Notes under the pieces: generated by a model
Told to the model about the DNA's origin: nothing
Seen by the model: only the letters and a program-made list of their open reading frames with translations
The model's database searches: none
Assembly (NCBI GenBank): GCA_020432045.1
Contig: JAGQHB010000013.1
Location: forward strand, 29,345 to 93,344
From: Dehalococcoidia bacterium
Lineage (GTDB): Bacteria > Chloroflexota > Dehalococcoidia > Tepidiformales > Tepidiformaceae
Length of the DNA stretch: 64,000 nucleotides
Reading direction: 5' to 3'
Shown here: in pieces, positions 49,407 through 58,354 of the stretch
How the letters are laid out: every line of letters starts with the position of its first letter
How positions within the stretch are numbered: position 1 is the first letter of the stretch
Program-made: the position numbers and the translations under genes

Positions 49407-50636
49407 TTAGTCCGCCGCCACCCGGTAGAGACCGCCATCCGTGCCGCTCACAAGGTAGATTTCCCCGGATTCATCCTCGCCAAATGCGGTGACCCGCCCT
49501 GGCGTGCGGCCCACGGTGAGCACGCGCCACCCATCGCCATCGGGCACGAGGGCGAGCAGGTCGCGCTGGCAATAGTCAGCGAACACGTACAGGCCCCGCA
49601 GTTCCGGCACAGCATCTCCCCGATAGCGGTAGCCGCCCGTCACCGAGCAGCTGCCATCGGCGTGACTGTACTCATACACAGGGAGCACCTTGCCACTGGT
49701 GTCGCAGCCATCCGCGGGGCGGAAGCAGTGCGTCCCCTCCATCACACTCCAGCCGTAGTTTTCGCCGCCGGCGCTGGCCGCGGGCTGAAAATCTATCTCC
49801 TCGTAATCGTTCTGCCCGACGTCGGCGATCCAGAGATCGCCGGTCTCGCGATCGAAGCTGAACCGCCACGGGTTGCGAAGCCCAAACGCCCAGATCTCGC
49901 CGCGTGCGCCGCTGCGGCCGACAAAGGGATTCGTGGCAGGGATAGCGAACGGCGCACTGCCATCAACGTCCAGCCGCAAGATCTTCCCCGGCAGCACGCC
50001 AATGTCCTGTCCCGCCCGGTCAGGGTCGCCGGCGCCGCCGCCATCGCCCGTCGAGAAGTAAAGGTAGCCATCTGGCCCAAACGCAACCATACCGCCGTTG
50101 TGGTTCGACCGCGTGTCGGGGATGGCGAGCAGGATCCGTCCGCTGTCCCGGTCCGCCGTGTCGCTACCAGGAGTCGTCACGCGGAACTCCGCGAGCGAAT
50201 TGGCATTCGTATCCTTCGCCGAAAAGGCGATGAAGAACCTTCCGTTCTCCGCGAACTGCGGGTGGAACGCAATCCCCAGCAGTCCCTGCTCGTTCCCAGC
50301 ATCCGTCACCAGGTCCCGCACATCGAGGAATGGGGCCGGGAGCAGCGCGCTGCCCTTCACCACGCGGACCAGCCCTTCCTTTTGGACCACGAACAGGCGG
50401 TCGCTGCCGTCTCCAGCGTTCGCGATCGCCGTGGGCTCATCCAGCCCATCCGCCACCTTCACCAACGCCGCCGCGACGCTCTCCGGAACGGCAGCAGTAG
50501 CCGTGTCGGTCGCAATGCCCGGCACCGTCACCGAGTCCGTGGCCGCCGGGGAATTCTGGGCGTCACTCGAATCGTTTCCACAGGCGGCGAGAAGGAGGGC
50601 ACCTACCATCGCGCCCCAGTGCAGTACAGATCGCAT
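49407..50636 (-). CDS. PQQ-dependent sugar dehydrogenase-like lipoprotein
   Basis: The 409-residue product has a signal and lipobox ('VGALLLAACGN', Cys near residue 19), a Thr/Ala-rich linker, and a six-bladed propeller of the soluble glucose/sorbosone dehydrogenase type: 'GLLGIAFHPQFAENGRFF', 'HNGGMVAFGPDGYLYFSTGDGG' with the catalytic His, and 'AFGLRNPWRFSFDRETGDLW'. The family oxidises sugars with PQQ; some members lack activity. ATG 50636 lies 7 nt after TATGCT. Confidence 0.88.
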   Translation of the reverse strand: MRSVLHWGAMVGALLLAACGNDSSDAQNSPAATDSVTVPGIATDTATAAVPESVAAALVKVADGLDEPTAIANAGDGSDRLFVVQKEGLVRVVKGSALLPAPFLDVRDLVTDAGNEQGLLGIAFHPQFAENGRFFIAFSAKDTNANSLAEFRVTTPGSDTADRDSGRILLAIPDTRSNHNGGMVAFGPDGYLYFSTGDGGGAGDPDRAGQDIGVLPGKILRLDVDGSAPFAIPATNPFVGRSGARGEIWAFGLRNPWRFSFDRETGDLWIADVGQNDYEEIDFQPAASAGGENYGWSVMEGTHCFRPADGCDTSGKVLPVYEYSHADGSCSVTGGYRYRGDAVPELRGLYVFADYCQRDLLALVPDGDGWRVLTVGRTPGRVTAFGEDESGEIYLVSGTDGGLYRVAAD

Positions 50637-50643
50637 TGTCACG

Positions 50644-50649
50644 AGCATA
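50644..50649 (-). promoter_or_regulatory. -10 box of sugar dehydrogenase-like gene
   Basis: TATGCT on the minus strand 7 nt before ATG 50636. Confidence 0.55.
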
Positions 50650-50729
50650 CCGTTCGGTCTGTCTATCTCTCGGCAAATGCCCTGGCTTCCAGGTACGGTT
50701 CGCTCACACGGAAAGCGTGAGATGCCAGG

Positions 50730-51350
50730 TCAAGCAGTCTTCGCAGGCCTCCAGGCCATCCACCGCAGCCCCAGCCCCATGCCAAGCGCCGCGATGAGGG
50801 CCATCGCAACACCACCCGCCCCAAACGAGATCGCGACTTTCGCAGTGGACGAATCCTCGTCCACGAAGAGTCCCGAGAGGAAGGTCATCGGCAGACCCAC
50901 GCCCCACGCTGCGACGTTCACCGGCACCCAGCGCCACGCATCATCTATGTGGCCACGCAACAGGTGTGCCTGGGGCGCAGAAAGTGCCAGCACCAGCAGC
51001 GGCATCGCCACGATGCCCACCGCGATCGTCACGGCCAGAGGCGCGCCGAGGTCATTCAGCGTCGACGGCAGCATCCCGAGTGCCCACGCCACCCCGGCCC
51101 CGAGCGCCGTGAAGCGCACCCATCGCCGCGCATCGATCCCGCGCACAAACAGCGGCAGCACTCGCGACTGGGCGAACCCAAGGACGGCGCCTTCACCGAT
51201 CCCGGCTACGGCCACGCCAGCAAAGATCACCAGCGCGGGCACACCGGCCACTTCGAGCATCCCCCATGCGGCCGCGGGGATCGAGAACGCCAGGCACTCC
51301 CCCACCCACACAACCATCGTCCAGCGCAGCAGCGGAGTGCACTCGTTCAC
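50730..51350 (-). CDS. Six-helix membrane protein of unknown function
   Basis: The 206-residue product has about six helices, e.g. 'AGVPALVIFAGVAVAGIGEG', 'PLAVTIAVGIVAMPLLVLAL' and 'GGVAMALIAALGMGLGLRW', and an Arg-containing loop 'LFVRGIDARRWVRF'. No family is recognised. GTG 51350 has TACGAT 6 nt upstream. Confidence 0.65.
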   Translation of the reverse strand: MNECTPLLRWTMVVWVGECLAFSIPAAAWGMLEVAGVPALVIFAGVAVAGIGEGAVLGFAQSRVLPLFVRGIDARRWVRFTALGAGVAWALGMLPSTLNDLGAPLAVTIAVGIVAMPLLVLALSAPQAHLLRGHIDDAWRWVPVNVAAWGVGLPMTFLSGLFVDEDSSTAKVAISFGAGGVAMALIAALGMGLGLRWMAWRPAKTA

Positions 51351-51356
51351 GCGTAC

Positions 51357-51362
51357 ATCGTA
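51357..51362 (-). promoter_or_regulatory. -10 box of six-helix membrane protein gene
   Basis: TACGAT on the minus strand 6 nt before GTG 51350. Confidence 0.5.
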
Positions 51363-51377
51363 TTCTGGCAGCTCTCG

Positions 51378-51929
51378 CTAATACGGCAGCCCCGGCAGCC
51401 CGTACAAATTCCGCGCCAGCGACGCCCGCCCCAGGTGTCCGTTCCCGTGCCCGATCAGTCCGTGGCCGATCGCCTCCATCCGCGGCACATCACCCCACGG
51501 CCGGATGAACTGCGTCTCCGCCAGGTACTCCATGCTCATCGCCGCCATCCGCGGCACGACCGCGTCGGCCACCGCGTTCGTGTAGCGGTCGAACTCCGCC
51601 GGGGCCGGGAACGGCAGCCCGTACGCCATGCCCGGCTCCATGCCGGTGCCCTGGTCCACCTTCGGCAGGCCCCACTGTTCGTGGAACGAATGCCGCAGCC
51701 ACACGGGCTGCTCCCGTTCGAAGACGAAGTGGACGATGTTGTCGATCGTCCGGACGACATGCCAGATATCGAACGCGATCGAGTTCGTCTTGCCATCGAA
51801 CGTGTGGTTGAACTGTTCGCGCGTCAGCCCGGCACTGGCGGTCAGCGAGTACTGCAACACGCGCCCAACCAGCGCCGCGTACTGTGCCGGCATCGTCGGC
51901 TCGTTGCCCATTCCCGGCAGGTTCGGCAT
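51378..51929 (-). CDS. DinB-like four-helix protein
   Basis: The 183-residue protein has helices with His positions that fit the DinB/YfiT metal site: 'AFDIWHVVRTIDNIVHF' and 'HGLIGHGNGHLGRASL'. The family includes thiol-dependent S-transferases and stress proteins; no specific activity can be assigned. GGAG lies about 10 nt before ATG 51929. Confidence 0.75.
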   Translation of the reverse strand: MPNLPGMGNEPTMPAQYAALVGRVLQYSLTASAGLTREQFNHTFDGKTNSIAFDIWHVVRTIDNIVHFVFEREQPVWLRHSFHEQWGLPKVDQGTGMEPGMAYGLPFPAPAEFDRYTNAVADAVVPRMAAMSMEYLAETQFIRPWGDVPRMEAIGHGLIGHGNGHLGRASLARNLYGLPGLPY

Positions 51930-52000
51930 CGGCGTGGTCTCCTAGTGTGTGCTACGCGCGACCATACCGGCCATTCCCGGCGCGCTACAATAAGGAAAGG

Positions 52001-52255
52001 ATGAGCGAAGAACCCACCCCCGCCCGCCGCGTCAGCGAAAAAGACCGCGACTACATGCGCCGTCTCGGCGAGTTCGAGGCTGAGAATGCGCGCCGGGAAC
52101 TCGCGAAGCACCGTGAACGCACGCTTGATGAACGGCTGGAATACAGCTGGCGGATCACGCGGTCGCTGGGTCGATCCGTCCGGCGTCCCGATGACAGCGG
52201 CGACAGTGCTTTGCTCTACGAAAGGGCGCGCCGCCTTGGGCTCATCGTTCGGTAG
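52001..52255 (+). CDS. Antitoxin-like small charged protein
   Basis: The 84-residue protein is helical and highly charged ('KDRDYMRRLGEFEAENARRE', 'LDERLEYSWRITRSLG'). Such proteins often precede nucleotidyltransferase-type toxins. The start is well supported: TACAAT at 51986-51991 and AAGGAAAGG directly before ATG 52001. The toxin frame that should follow appears decayed (52256-52468). Confidence 0.6.
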   Translation: MSEEPTPARRVSEKDRDYMRRLGEFEAENARRELAKHRERTLDERLEYSWRITRSLGRSVRRPDDSGDSALLYERARRLGLIVR

Positions 52256-52468
52256 GTATCTCGAAGGCACGCCGGCCGCAGAGTTGGCACGGACACTCGA
52301 TGGCGCGGCCGTTCGAAGGACAACGACGACATCCGGCGTCTCCTGGAATTCGTCCCGGCCCTTGCCCTCGACTACGTGCGCACGTGGGCGCGCATCTGGG
52401 ACGTGGAAGCCCGCCTGGATGGAGCACTCCGCTGGCTCAACAACGACAGACCCGGCCCGCCCCCGTAG
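52256..52468 (+). pseudogene. Remnant of a nucleotidyltransferase-type toxin
   Basis: In the frame directly after the stop of the previous gene, and without a start codon, a segment from about 52316 reads 'KDNDDIRRLLEFVPALALDY' and 'WARIWDVEARLDGALRWL' before TAG 52466-52468. This resembles the C-terminal tail of DUF6036/AbiEii-like nucleotidyltransferases. The catalytic N-terminal part is missing. The last stop overlaps TAGAAT, a likely -10 for the next gene. Confidence 0.35.
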
Positions 52469-52504
52469 AATCCCGCGCACATCACCTCCTGGAGTGCGCT
52501 TCTC

Positions 52505-53272
52505 ATGTGCTACGAAATCGACCGCCTTCCCCCGTTGCCGCCCATCGCCGGAGGTGCAGCCGACACCGAAGACCTCGTCCTCACCGCATCCGACGGGACG
52601 AAGTTCGCCGCCTTCGCCGCCCGCTCTGAAAAACCTTCCGGCTCGGGCATCGTCGTCCTCCCCGACGTCCGCGGGCTCTTTGGTTTCTACGAAGACCTCG
52701 CCGTTCGCTTCGCCGAACAGGGCATCAACTCCGTCGCCTACGACTACTTCGGCCGCACCGCCGGTGTCGCCAAGCGCGATGCCGACTTCGACTTCATGCC
52801 TGAAGTCCGCAAGACCACCCAGCCCGGTATCGCCGCCGATACTCGCGCCGCGATCGAATACTTGAAGTCGCCCGCCGGTGGCTCCTGTACGTCGATCTTC
52901 ACCGTCGGCTTCTGTTTCGGTGGGTCGAACTCGTGGAACCAGGCGGCCGAAAAGCACGGCCTCGCCGGCGCCATCGGGTTCTACGGCCGCCCCGGCCCCG
53001 GCTTCGCCGACGGTGCCCCCGGCCCGGCAGCAAAAGCCCCGGACATGGAATGCCCCATCCTTGGGCTCATGGGCGGCGGCGACCCGAGCATCCCGCTCAG
53101 CGATATCGAGATGTTCCGCCAGGCGCTCGATGCTGCCGGGGTCACCAACGAAATCGTCGTCTATCCCGGCGCACCGCACAGCTTCTTCGACCGTTCCTAT
53201 GATGAGCACAAGGAAGCCTGTGACGACGCCTGGACGCGCATGCTCGGCTTCATCAAGGCGAACGCCAAATAG
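52505..53272 (+). CDS. Dienelactone hydrolase family protein
   Basis: The 255-residue alpha/beta hydrolase has the Cys nucleophile in 'VGFCFGGSNSW' near residue 141, Asp in 'GGGDPSIPLS' near residue 197 and His in 'GAPHSFFDRS' near residue 225, the Cys-His-Asp triad of dienelactone hydrolases. The natural substrate may be a lactone or ester and is not evident. TAGAAT at 52466 and a GGAG site give an ordinary leader. Confidence 0.88.
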   Translation: MCYEIDRLPPLPPIAGGAADTEDLVLTASDGTKFAAFAARSEKPSGSGIVVLPDVRGLFGFYEDLAVRFAEQGINSVAYDYFGRTAGVAKRDADFDFMPEVRKTTQPGIAADTRAAIEYLKSPAGGSCTSIFTVGFCFGGSNSWNQAAEKHGLAGAIGFYGRPGPGFADGAPGPAAKAPDMECPILGLMGGGDPSIPLSDIEMFRQALDAAGVTNEIVVYPGAPHSFFDRSYDEHKEACDDAWTRMLGFIKANAK

Positions 53273-53291
53273 CAAGTTGACCCACGTTCCT

Positions 53292-53338
53292 GGAACCTGC
53301 CCGATGTGGTCGCGTCATGCGCTGCATCGGGTAGTTCC
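53292..53338. promoter_or_regulatory. Inverted repeat upstream of LuxR-type regulator
   Basis: Arms GGAACCTGCCCGATG (53292-53306) and CATCGGGTAGTTCC (53325-53338) match in inverse except for two central positions, with an 18-nt gap. The right arm reaches the -35 region of the promoter at 53358. It is a candidate operator for autoregulation. Confidence 0.45.
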
Positions 53339-53357
53339 ATTCGCGGCGCCGCCCTCG

Positions 53358-53363
53358 TAGCGT
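53358..53363 (+). promoter_or_regulatory. -10 box of LuxR-type transmembrane regulator gene
   Basis: TAGCGT 6 nt before ATG 53370. Confidence 0.5.
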
Positions 53364-53369
53364 GGACGC

Positions 53370-54914
53370 ATGACCCGCCCGAGCCACTACAACGTCTCCC
53401 GCATGCGCGACCTCACGCCGCGCCAGCGCGAAGTCCTGGCGCTCATGGCCGCCGGCAAGACCAATGCGGAGATCGCGAACGACCTCGGCATCACCCTTGA
53501 TGGCGCAAAGTTCCACGTCAGCGAAATCCTCGACCGGCTCGACGTTTCCAGCCGCGAAGAAGCCGTCGCCGCCTGGCATGCGGGCCGCCACCCGGCAGCG
53601 CGGTTCCGCCGGGCCATTGGTGGAATGTTCGCAAGCAAGCTCGCACTTGGCGCAGCCGGGGCGCTGGCTGTAGCGGCGGCCGGCATCGGCATCGCCTTCG
53701 CACTTAATCTTCACGACTCCGGCGGGAGCCAGCCGGCCGCCGATGTCACGGTTGCCGATGTCGTCGCCGCCACCCAGGAGCCCGGCAAAGTACTGCACCT
53801 GCAGATGGAAATGCAGGCGCCAGACCCGGGCGACCGCGAGTTCGAGTTGTGGTATTCGGCCGGCCCGTCGACAGTCCGGACGGAATCCAGGAACGATGGC
53901 GCCCTTTCCGACGTCACGATCATCATCCCCGGCCGGCGAGCCTCCCTCTGGGTCCCGGAAAACCGGCTCGCCGATGGCCCCATCACGCCGGACCCGTCAG
54001 CCCCGCTCGATCCCGCACTCGCCACGGTCCCACATATCGCGCTGCTCGTCAGGTCCGACACAGTCACCTACCAGGGCGAACAAACCGTGGACGGCCAACT
54101 CCTGCTCCGCTTCGACGCCACGGACGTGATCGACCGCGATGACGTACAGGGTGAACAGGTCGTAGGCACCACCACACATGCTTCGGTCTTCCTTCGGCCC
54201 GGAGACCTGCTCCCCGTCCGCATCGAGTACGAGACGGCCGTGCCGGGCCAGGGAAGCTACAGTCTGCAACTCGATGTGCGCCTGGCGGAGTTCATCGACG
54301 CAGCAGCACTCCCGGCCGACCTCTTCGACCCTGACACGCTCGCCGCCAGGGTCCCCACCACCATGGATCTACTGGCTATCGCCGCGAATCAGCCCTTCGC
54401 CACGTTCTGGCTGGGTTCCCGGCTCGACGAGCCGTGGCATGACCCCGCAGGCAACGGCGACGACCACCAGGAGGTCGTGATGGTACGGGCGCCGGGAGCT
54501 CCCGTACCATCGAACGCTTCCGCGGTGTTCCTCGGGTACGGCCCGCCATCTATCCCGTCGTTGACGCTACTCGACATCTGGCAGGGGCCAACCGGCGCCA
54601 CCTTTCAAAAGGACGGCATCCCGCTCGACATGGTTAGTGCCGCGGGAAACACCGAGCCGCTGCCGGCCGGCGAGGGCTTCGTCTTCGTTGAATACTGGCC
54701 CACGGCGGGCTGCAGCACCGAACAGGCCCAGACCGAACCCCGCTGCCGCCAGGACGGCGAGGGCCGCTGGGGTGCGCTCGTGCACCGCGACGGCACGGAC
54801 ATCCTCATCACTTCTGCCCCGAAGTTCACCGGACCAGCCGGTACGGACACCAACCCGTTCAGTTCGCGGGAAGCAATTTTGTCCGTCGTCGCTCTCCTGC
54901 GGCCGCTTCCCTGA
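53370..54914 (+). CDS. One-component transmembrane regulator: LuxR HTH, helix, extracytoplasmic domain
   Basis: The 514-residue protein starts with a LuxR-type HTH ('LTPRQREVLALMAAGKTNAEI', 'LGITLDGAKFHVSEILDRL', residues 15-65), then one membrane helix ('LALGAAGALAVAAAGIGIAF', about 90-110) and an exterior region of about 400 residues with a LolA/DUF-type beta half and a second domain with Cys pairs ('AGCSTEQAQTEPRC'). DNA binding and sensing are thus on opposite sides of the membrane, as in ToxR. No kinase or receiver domain is present. It likely reports an envelope state directly to DNA. Confidence 0.8.
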   Translation: MTRPSHYNVSRMRDLTPRQREVLALMAAGKTNAEIANDLGITLDGAKFHVSEILDRLDVSSREEAVAAWHAGRHPAARFRRAIGGMFASKLALGAAGALAVAAAGIGIAFALNLHDSGGSQPAADVTVADVVAATQEPGKVLHLQMEMQAPDPGDREFELWYSAGPSTVRTESRNDGALSDVTIIIPGRRASLWVPENRLADGPITPDPSAPLDPALATVPHIALLVRSDTVTYQGEQTVDGQLLLRFDATDVIDRDDVQGEQVVGTTTHASVFLRPGDLLPVRIEYETAVPGQGSYSLQLDVRLAEFIDAAALPADLFDPDTLAARVPTTMDLLAIAANQPFATFWLGSRLDEPWHDPAGNGDDHQEVVMVRAPGAPVPSNASAVFLGYGPPSIPSLTLLDIWQGPTGATFQKDGIPLDMVSAAGNTEPLPAGEGFVFVEYWPTAGCSTEQAQTEPRCRQDGEGRWGALVHRDGTDILITSAPKFTGPAGTDTNPFSSREAILSVVALLRPLP

Positions 54915-54927
54915 CCACTCCCACGCC

Positions 54928-56235
54928 TTAGCTTCCGGCGGCCGCGACGCCCCCACCGGCTCTCTGATACGCCGTGTACAGCACAAGCCCGGCGCCGGCC
55001 AAACCCAGCGCGATCAGCATCGACACCAGCTCCAGCCGGCCCACGAAGACCAGCGCCACGGCTATCGCCAGGACGGGCGTCACCGGCAGCTTGCCAACCG
55101 ATAACGGCGCGCGGAACGGCCGCGGTGCGTCCGGCGTCCGGAACCGCAGCACGATGGCCGCAAGGTTCACCGCGACGAAGACGACGTAGATCAGTGCGTC
55201 GGTCGCCCCGGCTACCAGTCCGAGGTCACCACTTGCGACGAAGACGAGACCCACCACGCCCGAAACAACGATCGCGCGAATCGGCACACCCGTCCGCGCG
55301 CTGACCGCCGCCGCCGAGCGCGGGATCGCTCCTGCTCGTGCCATCCCGAATAAGATCCGGGACGTCGAGTTGAGTGCCAGCAGTGCCGTCGATGCCGTCG
55401 CAACCATTGCGACGACTGCCAGCGCAGCGCCCGCGCCATCCGAAAACACCGTCCGCGCGACCTCCGCAAGCGGACGTTCGGCCGCGACAAGCTCAGCCGG
55501 GCCGATAACACTCACTGCCGCGATCGCCGTCAGCGTGTACACCACCGTCGAGATCCCCAACGCCAGTAACAGCGCCCGCGGGATCGTCTTCGACGGATCG
55601 CGTGTCTCTTCCGCAAGCGTCGTCACCTCTTCGAATCCGATGTATGCGAAAAACACCAGCGCCGCTCCGGAGAGCACGCCACCTACCGTCGCGCCTTCCA
55701 ACAGCCCCACGTCGCCGATGCTTGGCGCCCCGACGACAGCGATAAATACCAGTCCGCCGACTTCGACCACGCTCAACGCCACCCCGAGCCTGACTGACTC
55801 CTTCACGCCCGCAGCCGTGCTCGCGATGCTGGCCAGCACCAGTGCCGCAGCCGGGATACGCGCGTCGACATCCACGAACTCCCCGAAATACTGCCCAAAG
55901 CCAAGTGCCACCGCTGCGACCGCGATGACAAGCGCAACCGCCATCGACCAACCCGCGAGGAACGCTACGACGGGGGGGAACGCCCGGCTTGTGTATTCGA
56001 ACGCCGCCCCGGCCCGCGGGAACATCGAAGCCAGCTCCGCGTAACTCAACGCCGTCAGGCCGCTGAGTGCGCCCGCCACGAGAAACGACAGCCAGACAGC
56101 CGCTCCCGCCTCGCCCGCCGCCTCGCCGATGATCACGTACACGCCGGCGCCGACGATGATCGCGACGCCCGCCGCGGTCACCTCCCAAAGCGCGAGGACC
56201 GGCCTCAATCCCGGCGAGCCGGCCGGATCCGTCAC
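54928..56235 (-). CDS. APC-family amino acid permease
   Basis: The 435-residue transporter has about twelve helices and the APC helix 1 motif in 'AGVAIIVGAGVYVIIGEAAG', then 'LSYAELASMFPRAGAAFEY' in helices 2-3 and 'VFFAYIGFEEVTTLAEETRD' in helix 6. It probably imports an amino acid or polyamine. Start at GTG 56235 is chosen since the non-homologous upstream frame is short and lacks a site. It is convergent with the regulator gene (13 bp between stops). Confidence 0.87.
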   Translation of the reverse strand: MTDPAGSPGLRPVLALWEVTAAGVAIIVGAGVYVIIGEAAGEAGAAVWLSFLVAGALSGLTALSYAELASMFPRAGAAFEYTSRAFPPVVAFLAGWSMAVALVIAVAAVALGFGQYFGEFVDVDARIPAAALVLASIASTAAGVKESVRLGVALSVVEVGGLVFIAVVGAPSIGDVGLLEGATVGGVLSGAALVFFAYIGFEEVTTLAEETRDPSKTIPRALLLALGISTVVYTLTAIAAVSVIGPAELVAAERPLAEVARTVFSDGAGAALAVVAMVATASTALLALNSTSRILFGMARAGAIPRSAAAVSARTGVPIRAIVVSGVVGLVFVASGDLGLVAGATDALIYVVFVAVNLAAIVLRFRTPDAPRPFRAPLSVGKLPVTPVLAIAVALVFVGRLELVSMLIALGLAGAGLVLYTAYQRAGGGVAAAGS

Positions 56236-56458
56236 GGTCCCGGCTGCCACACCCGCTGTAAACCGGGTTCGGCCTTTGAATCGGATGCATTGCCTGCCAC
56301 CACCCAATGGTGGGGCTTCTCCGCGCAGGCGCTATGGGCCTCTGACCGTGCGGCTGCGGCCGGCGGTCCCAGGGCCCGCACCGGTTACACCTTGCGCCAG
56401 CGCCTGTACGATTCGCCCGGGCGTCACCGCCGGCCGTTCCGCAGGGAGTTCACAAGCG

Positions 56459-58267
56459 ATGAACAATCCGGCTCCAAAGCCCTCCACTTCTGCCGCCCCC
56501 GGTTCCGCCGCAGCCCTCATCGTCTTCGACCAGGCAAGCGCACTCGGCGCCGTCGCGCACGTCGAACGGCTGGCCGCCGGCCAGACCCTGCAACTGATCC
56601 TCATTGCCGGCCAGGAGGAAGAGCGCCCCTCGATCCCGGAGTGGGCCACCGGGATAGCCAGGTCCACAACTGGGGCCTGGGACCCTCACGTCGAGATCGC
56701 TGCCAGCCCGGTCGAAGCAGTCACCAGACTCTGCGCCGCTCGCGATAGCCCGATTGCTTTTGTGGCGGTCTCTTCCGGCTCGCCACAGCTGCAGGCACTG
56801 CGCCGTCTCGTCGCCTCCCCACCCTGCAACCTGGCCGTGCTTTTCAACGCCGACATTGCCAGGGAATGCCGCAGAGTCCTCATCGCCACCAACACGTTTG
56901 CACCTCTTTCGAAGGCTGCGACGGAGATGTCGTACCGGCTCATCCCGCAGGGCACAGATGTCCACGTCGACTTCCTCCGCCTCGTCAGTAACGGGGAAGA
57001 GGATCATCGCGAGTCCTTGCGAGCGGCACTCGAGGAGAGAATCGCCGAGCGCGTGCCCGGCTTTACCTATGACGTCCTGGTCGAACCAGCCCGCTCTTTC
57101 GAAGGCGGTTTGCTTCATGTCCTGCACGAGCGCGAAAGATACGACCTCGTGCTTGTCGATGCCCCGCGCCAGGGCCTCATCGGGTGCCTCTCCGAACGGA
57201 TCATCCCGCGCCGCCTCATTCGTGAAGATGCACCGGTGCTCCTCTATGCCGCGCCCACCAGCCGGACATCCCGCGCTGTCCTCGAAGCCTGGAACCTCAT
57301 CTATGAACTCGTCCCAGCGCCCACGGAAGAAGAGCGCATCTCTATCTATGCACGCGTCCGCCGCAACAGCCGCACCAATGCTGATTTCAACGTCTTGCTC
57401 AGCCTCAGCGTCGTCATCGCCGCCTTTGGGCTCCTGCTCGACAGCCCCGCCGTCGTCATCGGCGCCATGATCATCGCCCCGCTGATGCAGCCGGTCGTTG
57501 GCGTCGGGCTCGGTGTTGCCACCTCCAACGGCTCCCTTACCCGCATCGGGGCAGCCAGCCTCCTGCGCGGTGTCCTGCTCGCCGTCGTCCTCTCCTTTCT
57601 CATTGGCTGGCTCATCCCGTCCGCATCCGTCACCTCCGAATTGGATGCTCGCGGCCAGCCCACGACCCTCGATCTCCTGATCGCCCTCGCATCCGGGGCA
57701 GCGGGCGCCTACGCCACCGCACGCAAGGGCGCGGCCGGTTCCGTCGCGGGCGTCGCGATCGCGGTCGCACTCGTCCCCCCGCTCGCCACCGCCGGTATTG
57801 GCCTCGCGATCGGTGAACGCACGCTCGCGGCCGGCGCCTCACTTCTCTTCGCCACCAACGTCATCGCGATCGGCGCCATGTCCGCGATCATGTTCCTCTG
57901 GATGGGCTTCAAGCCCGATACAGGACGCTTTCACGGCGTTCGTGGCCTTGTCCGAGGCCTGGCCACGCTCCTGGCGCTCGTCGTCGTGGTCGCGTTCTTC
58001 CTCGTCGTCCGCCGCGAGTCCACGAACCTCCAGCTGAGCCGCCAGATCTCCTCCATCGTCGAAATCGCCGTCCAGGGCGTCGACCCCAAGGCGACCCTCG
58101 AATCCGTCAGCTTCGACCAGCAGGGCAGCGTCACCGTTGTCTCGGCGACGATCACAAGCGCCGATTTCCCGCAGGTGGCAGCTCAACTACCGCTTATCCA
58201 GTCCGACGTCACGCGGCAGCTCGGCCGTCCGGCCGTCGTCCGCCTCCAGCCAGCCATTCCCAAGTAG
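56459..58267 (+). CDS. DUF389 membrane protein with universal-stress-like N-terminal half
   Basis: The 602-residue protein has a soluble half of about 300 residues with two UspA-like segments ('AAALIVFDQASALGAVAHVE' and 'RVLIATNTFAPLSKAAT') and a membrane half that fits DUF389: 'NFDVLLSLSVVIAAFGL'-type opening ('FNVLLSLSVVIAAFGLLLD'), 'AVVIGAMIIAPLMQPVVGVG', and 'ASGAAGAYATARKG'. The family's substrate is unknown. A soluble tail follows the last helix. GGGAG precedes ATG 56459 by 12 nt. Confidence 0.85.
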   Translation: MNNPAPKPSTSAAPGSAAALIVFDQASALGAVAHVERLAAGQTLQLILIAGQEEERPSIPEWATGIARSTTGAWDPHVEIAASPVEAVTRLCAARDSPIAFVAVSSGSPQLQALRRLVASPPCNLAVLFNADIARECRRVLIATNTFAPLSKAATEMSYRLIPQGTDVHVDFLRLVSNGEEDHRESLRAALEERIAERVPGFTYDVLVEPARSFEGGLLHVLHERERYDLVLVDAPRQGLIGCLSERIIPRRLIREDAPVLLYAAPTSRTSRAVLEAWNLIYELVPAPTEEERISIYARVRRNSRTNADFNVLLSLSVVIAAFGLLLDSPAVVIGAMIIAPLMQPVVGVGLGVATSNGSLTRIGAASLLRGVLLAVVLSFLIGWLIPSASVTSELDARGQPTTLDLLIALASGAAGAYATARKGAAGSVAGVAIAVALVPPLATAGIGLAIGERTLAAGASLLFATNVIAIGAMSAIMFLWMGFKPDTGRFHGVRGLVRGLATLLALVVVVAFFLVVRRESTNLQLSRQISSIVEIAVQGVDPKATLESVSFDQQGSVTVVSATITSADFPQVAAQLPLIQSDVTRQLGRPAVVRLQPAIPK

Positions 58268-58354
58268 CATCTCTGTGGTGTGGCAGCGGCATCCTGGATC
58301 AACTATAGTCAGCGGCGCAACGATCTCGTCGGCCAGCCCCGGGGAGCCCCCACC

